A stretch of DNA of 64,000 nt from Scylla paramamosain (taxonomy: Eukaryota; Arthropoda; Malacostraca; Decapoda; Portunidae): NCBI RefSeq assembly GCF_035594125.1, contig NC_087173.1, forward strand, positions 13,819,255 through 13,883,254, in the 5' to 3' direction. Positions 57,810-64,000 of this stretch are shown here, in pieces. The notes beneath the pieces were generated by a model. That model worked only from the letters and a program-made list of their open reading frames with translations, did no database searches and was not told the origin of the DNA. Made by a program: the position numbers and the translations under genes. Within the stretch, counting starts at the first letter, position 1. Every line of letters begins with the position of its first letter.

Positions 57810-58190
57810 TTAGTATTCGCATTTTCTTCTATATTGTTTTAAGTCTTCCTTCTTGTTATTCTTATTCTCCTCCTCCTTTTCCTTCTCTTATTTGATTACA
57901 CACTTTTCTATTTCTTTCGTAATTTTCCTTCTCCTCCTCCTCCTTCTCTTCCCCATTCCCTTCCTCTTCCTGTTCCTCCTCTTCTTCTTCCCTTCTCTTG
58001 TTCCATCTCTTCTCCCTTTCCTCCATAGTTAATTCTTTTCGATGCTTTTTCTTATCTTTCTTCCTTCCCTCCTTCCTTATTTCCTTCCTTCCTTCCTTCC
58101 TTCTTTTATTACTTCCTTTCTTTCTTTCTTTCTTTCTTTCTTCCTTTCTCTCCGGCGAAATTTAACCTCATTGTTGCAGCGCTAAAGTCA

Positions 58191-58193
<3 letters not shown>
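57806..58193. other. pyrimidine-rich DNA, no gene seen
   Basis: TTCC/TTCT-rich with (CCTT)n and (CTTT)n near 58080-58150. Confidence 0.6.
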
Positions 58194-58251
<58 letters not shown>

Positions 58252-58363
58252 GCTTCATCTCCATAGAAATCACCGTTAAGTGCGAACATAAAGATTTGGG
58301 GAATTAAAACACAATTAAGTAAGACTCGGGAATCTTCTTATCTTAACTTTTCACTTAATCCCC

Positions 58364-58452
<89 letters not shown>

Positions 58453-58663
58453 GATAGATTAGCAAACGAATTAACTTATATACAAACAGACAGACAGACA
58501 GACAGGCAGACAAACAGAAAGACAAAGGACAGGTGATGAACAGGAAGGAAACAAAAATAGAAAGGAAGAAACAATTAAGAGAACAAGAAGAGAAGACAGA
58601 TAAAAAAAAAAAAAAAAAACAGACATGCAAAGGAAACACCTGAGAGACATGTACACACCGAAT

Positions 58664-58705
<42 letters not shown>

Positions 58706-58793
58706 TTAAGACTTGCAGCATAAATGAATAACGCACGTCAAAATAAAGCAAATAAAGAAGGTAAACTATCTCACTTCAGGATGGAAATTAAAG

Positions 58794-58885
<92 letters not shown>
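58194..58885. repeat. microsatellite cluster (CT)n, (GA)n, (CAGA)n, (CT)n
   Basis: CT 58194-58249, GA 58368-58449, GACA-type tetranucleotides about 58488-58510 and 58663-58704, CT 58799-58885. The two CT runs and the GA run form inverted pairs. Confidence 0.96.
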
Positions 58886-58888
<3 letters not shown>

Positions 58889-59172
58889 GTACACCAATCA
58901 ATACATAGTTAAAGAGAATGTTACAAAATATTTTTACATATAATGTATCACTTTACAGGCTAAAGGGAACATTTTTAGTGTTTCCTATCTAAAAGCCTAA
59001 CTCTAAATGTTACTAACAATTGTTACTCTGGTGCTTATGGCAACCAGACGTTCACACATTCCTTGAATTGCTGCAGATTCATTTTACTGAAGTCTATCTG
59101 TGCAGCAATTAAGGTGTTCCATAGTTTACCATAATGATGGACGTACTGGCGTTGATGGTGCCAAGTACGGCA

Positions 59173-60444
59173 TCAACACTGAAATAATTCAGCAGGCATT
59201 AAAGTGGCAGCCCGGGTGGTCACTTGTGCCCGCCGCAGGGGCTGGTGGAGAGCTTGGAGATGCGGGATTCGCTGTTGTTGTATTTTGTACATCACAGCGA
59301 GGCCCGCTACGTCCCTGCGATGTTGAAGGGAGTGGAGCTTTGGCTTATTTCTGCCTCCACTGTCCTTTATGAACCTCACTGCCCGAGCCTGTACCCTGTC
59401 CAGGAGGGAAAGATGCCTGCTCGCCGCTCCTCCCCAAGCAAGGCACGAGTACTCCAGGGAGGAACGAACTTGAGCCTTGTACAAGATCTCCAGGCCTTTG
59501 TCGTCAAGGAGCCACGACATCCTCCTGAGTGACGCCAGCTAACCCGAGGCCTCCCTGGCTAGACGCTCTATGTGGTGCCTGAAGGTCAGCGCGGAGTCAT
59601 ATGTGACCCCCAGTACATCCATCTCGTCTTGCCGCCGTATAGCTTGCCCCTCAAGGCTGAGTTGGAGGGGCGTCCTCGACCTTGAGATGATTGACATTTG
59701 TGTTTTGTTTGGGACAAATTTTACTTGCCACTTGCTGCCCCACGACACAATGCGGTTCAGGGTGACGTTCATGTGGTCGGCCGTGTCAGTCTCCTCCCCT
59801 GGGCTGTAGCTCTGAGCCAGCGTGAGGTCATCAGCATAATCTCGTACACTGGGGATTAAGTGCAGGAGGTCGTTTATGCAGATGTTCCAGAGCAGGGAGC
59901 CGAGACAGCTTCCCTGAGGAACACCTGATCTTACTGCATGCTGTTCAGACTCCTGGCCATCAATGACCACTTTGAGATTCTTCTCTCTCAAGTAATCACC
60001 AAACAGCAACAAGAGGGGCCCATCCACACCTGCTGCACGGAGCTTTGCAAGGAGACCTGCATGCCACACCTTCTCAAAGGCCCCTTCAATGTTAAGGGCA
60101 ACAACTGCAGTGGCCTTCCCTGCATCCAGAGCAGCACTCCACTCCGAGGTGAGCAGCAGGTGCAGGTCAGCGGCCGATCTGCCCGGCCTGAACCCAAACT
60201 GCCGGCCACACAGTAGGTGGTGCTTCTCAAGGTGCTCTGTGACTCTTGAGGCCACTATGGACTCGAGCACCTTGCTGAGCACAGGCAGCAGGGACACCGG
60301 ACGATAGTTTTTAGCCACTGTTTTTTTTTTCATTGTTCTTGTGTACTGGCACAACACTAGCCACTTTCCAGATACTTGGCCACCTGCTGGTCCGTAAGCA
60401 CTGGTTGAATATCGTAGAGAGTGGGCGAGCCAGCTCATCAGCAC
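59173..60444 (-). pseudogene. LINE reverse transcriptase core and C-terminus
   Basis: After the A-run frameshift the frame reads NYRPVSLLPVLSKVLESIVA, then RQFGFRPGRSAADLHLLL. VVALNIEGAFEKVWHAGLL follows; the usual D of LDIEGAFD is N here. GVPQGSCLGSLLWNICINDL and the catalytic YADDLTLAQ (about 59822-59848) follow. A frame change near 59535 leads to the C-terminal MSWLLDDKGLEILYKAQVRS and SLEYSCLAWGGAA, ending at 59173. Confidence 0.87.
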
Positions 60445-61489
60445 ACTGGCGAAGAAAGTGTGGGCTAACGTTATCAGAACCCACTGCTTTTGTCACGTCA
60501 AGTTTTGAAAGCACTGCCTTCACTTCCACTTCACTCGTTGTGGCAAATGATAATTTTTCTTTCACTATGTTTGGTAGTGAGGGTGGAGGTCTTTTAGGGT
60601 CGGAGACGCACATCTTATCAGTGAAGTGCTTGGCCAGGAGGTTTGCTTTATCTCGGGCAGACTGCGCTATTGTACCGTCATCCCGGTGGAGGGGAGGAAT
60701 GGTGTTCCCCCTAGACACACCTTGTTGCTCCTTAACAAGACTCCACCAACATTTGGACCCCACCCGGCTTCCCCGCAGCTTCCTCTTGAGATCTGTCACC
60801 CATTGGTTAGAAGCCCAGCCTTGAGTAGCCCTCATGTGGTTGGTTGCCTCCCTGTGTCGCTGTCTGTTCCAGGCTGTGGGATGCCTCTTAAAGGCGAGCC
60901 AGGCATGGTACTTTGCGTCGGAGGCAGCTCGACATTCTGGCCCAAACCAGGGTTGGTCTGATCCCTTGGCTTGGTGTGTGGAGTGGGGCACCCAGCGGTC
61001 CTGCAGGGTGTGAAGCAGCTCGGTGAACTGCCCCACCTGCTGGTCAGTGTCTCCACATAACACATCATCTCAGTCAGTAGTTTTGAGGGAGGCTCGCATA
61101 GCCTGCCAATTTGCCTTCTCCCACCTCCACAGAGTTCGAGTGTGGCACTCCTCACGCGGCCTCTTGAAACTAATCCTTGTGAGGACTGCCACATGGTCCG
61201 AAGTGCCTACAAAGTCTAGGGAAGAACACTGTATGGTATCGGAGGGAAGGTCGGTCACGACTGGATCGAGGGATGATCCAGAGCGGTGGGTGGGAAAGGT
61301 GACATGGTTGTGCAAGTCGTGCACAACCATGAGTGTGTTAAATGCTTCGCGCACTGTGTTTTGGTGTAAATCACCAATAATTATCTCATTTTCACACTTA
61401 TTTGGTACCATCATTGCGTCTATATTCACTGTCAGGTAGTCAATGAGTAAAGTGCCCTGTGACGGGGGGCGATAACACCCAACACACAA
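60311..61489 (-). pseudogene. LINE endonuclease half and RT N-terminus
   Basis: The frame from 61489 reads VGCYRPPSQG, then EIIIGDLHQNTVREAFNTL, then LDFVGTSDHVAVLTRISF (SDH is the catalytic end of the endonuclease). After a stop at 61070, the frame from 61063 encodes a linker with QPWFGPECRAA. The RT start has EVEVKAVLSKLDVTKAVGSD, then NVSPHFLRQCA and IWKVASVVPVHK. It runs off frame at an A-run (about 60323-60332). Confidence 0.85.
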
Positions 61490-61644
61490 TAAACCTTTCC
61501 CGTTTGTCTGTCTGTGACTTTTAACACTAGTAATTCAAGCTCCTCGGGCACAGGATTGGCCGGTTCAATGACCTTAACACTGAGCGTTTCTTTGTAACAG
61601 AAGGCCACACCTCCATCTTAGGTCGATCGGTCCTTTCTTTGCCA

Positions 61645-61646
<2 letters not shown>

Positions 61647-61719
<73 letters not shown>
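61647..61719. repeat. (CT)n microsatellite
   Basis: About 36 CT units at the LINE 5' boundary. Confidence 0.98.
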
Positions 61720-61724
<5 letters not shown>

Positions 61725-62021
61725 TCCTTCTTTCTCCTCCTTTCTGTTTTCATCTCGAGACTTTCCTTCTATTTATTCATTCATTGTTTGCTCGTCTTAG
61801 TTCCTTCCTTATTTCCATCACATCACTCCTTTCTCTTCCTCTCTATCTCGCTCCCTTTCATCCTACGTTTTTCTCCTCCTATTTTTTCTCCCTCTCCTTC
61901 CATTTCATCTCTTTCTCTCGTCCCTTGTTTTGTCATTTCTCCATCTTCTGTTATCAAGCTCTCCCTTCTTTCCTCTCTCTCTCTCTTTCTCTTCCTCTCT
62001 TAATCTTTTGCCTCATTCTTC

Positions 62022-62105
<84 letters not shown>

Positions 62106-62700
62106 CTTTCCTTATTTCTCATTTGCTTATCTTTCTTCCATTTTTCCTTACCTTTCCATTTCTTTCTTGCCTTCATCTATCACTTTCTTTTCTCTATTCT
62201 TCTCTCTTCTATCCCTCATTTACTCCGTCTTTCCTTCCTTCTATTCCTCCCTCAATCCTTCTCCTTCTCTTCCTTCTTTTATTCTTCTCTCTTCCATATC
62301 TTCTCTGCTTCCTACTTCTTTGATTCCCTTTGTCCTTTCTACCCTTCCTTTCTTTATTGTTCCCTTCTTTATCCCTCCCCATTCCTTCCTTTTCCTTCTC
62401 TACCTCTCCTCCCCCTCAATCGTTTCCTATTTCATACCTCCCTCTCTCCACCTTCCCTTCTCTCCATTCCCCTCATCCCTTACCAAGCTATACTCCCTCT
62501 CTCACTCTCTCTCCATTTCCCCATTTCCCTCCCTCTTCCCCCTTCTCCCATTCCTTATACACTTACACCATCCCTCCCTCCTCCCTCCCCTCCATCCTTT
62601 GCCAATCCGCGTATACATTCCCTCCCTCCCTCCTTCCTTCCTTCCCGCCTTCCATCCCTCCTCATCCCCCCTCCCCCCTCTCCCAGGACATTAAACCTTC
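61720..62700. repeat. 1-kb pyrimidine tract with (CT)n
   Basis: The plus strand is almost purely C and T, with a CT run at 62023-62099 and CCCTCC/TTCC blocks elsewhere. Long Ser/Leu/Pro frames here are composition artefacts. Such tracts can form triplex DNA. Confidence 0.92.
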
Positions 62701-62792
62701 CCCTTCTTAATTAGATTCGGAATGCCAGTTCGAAGCTTCATTTAAAAATTTTCATAACGAAGCAGCTGGTCGAGGCTTCAAACCCAGGAAAG

Positions 62793-62793
<1 letters not shown>

Positions 62794-62834
<41 letters not shown>
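62794..62834. repeat. (CT)n microsatellite
   Basis: About 20 CT units. Confidence 0.97.
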
Positions 62835-62837
<3 letters not shown>

Positions 62838-63001
62838 CCCCAATAATACTTATGGTACAAGTCCTCATCATAACAACAATGACTGCGTATATCAATAACA
62901 ATAGTAGTAGTAGTAGTAGTAGTAGTAAGAGAGAAGCACCCTGCCAACATGTATATCTTAAGAGAATAAATAAAAAAAAAAAAGCAATTTATCTTTATTA
63001 C

Positions 63002-63053
63002 CTTGAGATGAAGTTGCCAGCAGGAGGAAGAGCAGCAGAGACGAACTCATCAT
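63002..63053 (-). CDS. candidate first coding exon with signal peptide
   Basis: ATG ATG at 63053-63048 begins MMSSSLLLFLLLATSSQ, a classic signal peptide with an h-region LLLFLLLA and small polar residues before the likely cleavage site. It ends after one further base at donor AAG/GTAATA (63001-63000). Kozak context is CCAACCC before the ATG. The following exon is not recognised in the T-rich and microsatellite DNA at lower coordinates. Confidence 0.4.
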
Positions 63054-63175
63054 GGGTTGGTGTTGGCGCCGGGAGGAGGAGGGAGAGGAGGAGGAGGGAG
63101 GAAGATGAGAAACTTGCAGAGGAAGAAAGGAGATGAGAAGAGGGCGATGTCCCCTTTTCATGACTGACAACGAAG

Positions 63176-63178
<3 letters not shown>

Positions 63179-63248
<70 letters not shown>
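63179..63248. repeat. (GA)n microsatellite
   Basis: About 35 GA units, 125 bp upstream of the signal-peptide ATG (minus strand). Confidence 0.98.
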
Positions 63249-63250
<2 letters not shown>

Positions 63251-63590
63251 AACCTTCCCAGCGGCAGCAGCATGCACCACCACCACCACCACCGCCACCT
63301 TCACTATCACTGCCTGTCGTCTCCTCGCAACTTTACCAGCGGAAGGACAGTCAACCTAACTACACGTCAAGTTTGTTTCTCTCAGAGAGACTCCCTCGCC
63401 TCGCCAGACATGTTTTCCTGAGTACATTGCACGTAGGGAGGTGGCAGAGGACCCAAGATGCCCTGCTTGCTCCAACGCGCTGCTCGCTATCTTCACTACT
63501 GGTCTCCTGCGAGGGACTGAGTGGTAAACATGATCTTGGCGCTTGTGCCTTTCGTCTTTCGTGGTCATCAGGGTCTCTGGGGCAAATTTA
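63249..63590. other. no confident gene
   Basis: It contains a (CCA)n run near 63274-63296 and mixed DNA. Open frames here lack recognisable motifs. Confidence 0.35.
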
Positions 63591-64000
63591 TGGGTGTTTT
63601 ATTTTTCGATTTTTTAAGGGTTTTTGGGTTCTTATATTGTTTTTTTTTCTTGGTTTTCGTGTTTTTTTTTCTTTCAGTCTTGTTTTTTTTTTTTATCCGT
63701 TTTTTCGTGTGTTTTTGTGCGTCTTTTTTGTTTTCTTTGGGTGTTTTTTTTTCTTTGTTTTTTTTTTCTGAATTACCGGTGTCTTTTTTTGTCTTTTTCA
63801 GGACAACTTTTTCTTTTCTTTTCTTTTTCTTCATTAAAGTTCTGTTACATTTATGTTTTTTTCAGGTTTCTTTTCTCTTAATTTTCTTTTTTTTTCTGAT
63901 TTCGTAGTTATCACATCTTTTTTTTCCTAATTAGTCAAAAAAGCTTATAATATTTTTTTTTTCATTTTTTTTCTCCGTTTCTTTGTACAACCATCTTAAT
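63591..64000. other. T-rich low-complexity DNA to the window end
   Basis: T-runs separated by G or C residues. Phe-rich open frames on the plus strand and Lys-rich ones on the minus strand are artefacts. Confidence 0.8.

Larger units (their letters stand above)
58886..61645 (-). mobile_element. LINE (Jockey/CR1 group), 5'-truncated, lightly degraded
   Basis: The minus-strand element covers the endonuclease C-terminal half, the linker, the complete RT and about 300 bp of 3' untranslated region. It lies exactly between (CT)n tracts ending at 58885 and starting at 61647. The RT is one of the best preserved in the window, with one homopolymer frameshift. Confidence 0.88.

Noticed and set aside
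61784..62694. Two long Ser/Leu/Pro-rich frames
   Set aside because: A 1-kb pyrimidine tract keeps frames open by avoiding purine-containing stops. No domain is present.

Overview
The window is eukaryotic genomic DNA, most likely from a decapod crustacean and probably a brachyuran crab. This is inferred from very dense (GA)n, (CA)n and (TA)n microsatellites, tRNA-derived SINEs and LINE families of the kind common in crab genomes, and canonical GT/AG splice sites around short exons. Nothing suggests a prokaryote or an episome. No sequence search could be run, so family names rest on motif recognition.

Layout. 1-1430: end of a Ty3/gypsy-type pol and its 3' LTR. 1431-4660: an internally deleted Jockey/BS-like LINE, a CR1-like 3' tail and a decayed BEL/Pao element. 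4660-13500: microsatellite-rich DNA with diverged duplicated blocks that carry small minus-strand exon-like segments, plus a SINE. 13500-20060: trinucleotide tracts, a FLYWCH-finger (MULE-type) fragment, a tRNA-SINE and a degenerate T-rich tandem array. 20060-41200: a minus-strand VIT/VWA gene resembling VWA5A, with seven recognisable exons at 41.2, 40.7, 40.2, 31.4, 28.9, 28.3 and 21.5 kb. Its introns hold a BS-like LINE, a CR1-like LINE with an esterase ORF1, a second CR1-like LINE, a third CR1 copy, an intronless two-KH (vigilin-like) gene and a Lys/Glu-rich coding-like minisatellite. 41990-44640: an I-type LINE with an RNase H domain, interrupted by a solo LTR. 46160-49341: a plus-strand three-exon gene for an RG-rich protein. 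50300-57240: minisatellites and several minus-strand exon candidates. 58886-61645: a LINE lying between two (CT)n tracts. 61647-64000: pyrimidine-rich and T-rich low-complexity DNA with one signal-peptide exon.

The strongest host-gene result is the VIT/VWA gene. Splice phases agree across all seven exons and match the vertebrate VWA5A domain order, yet two exons carry in-frame stops. One stop replaces the first serine of the DxSxS metal-binding motif. The RG-rich gene also has an in-frame stop in an otherwise well-formed exon, so either several loci are decaying or the sequence contains base errors. The intronless KH gene and the Lys/Glu repeat ORF are the most unusual coding sequences. The duplicated T-rich array and the duplicated exon blocks are the most unusual non-coding structures.
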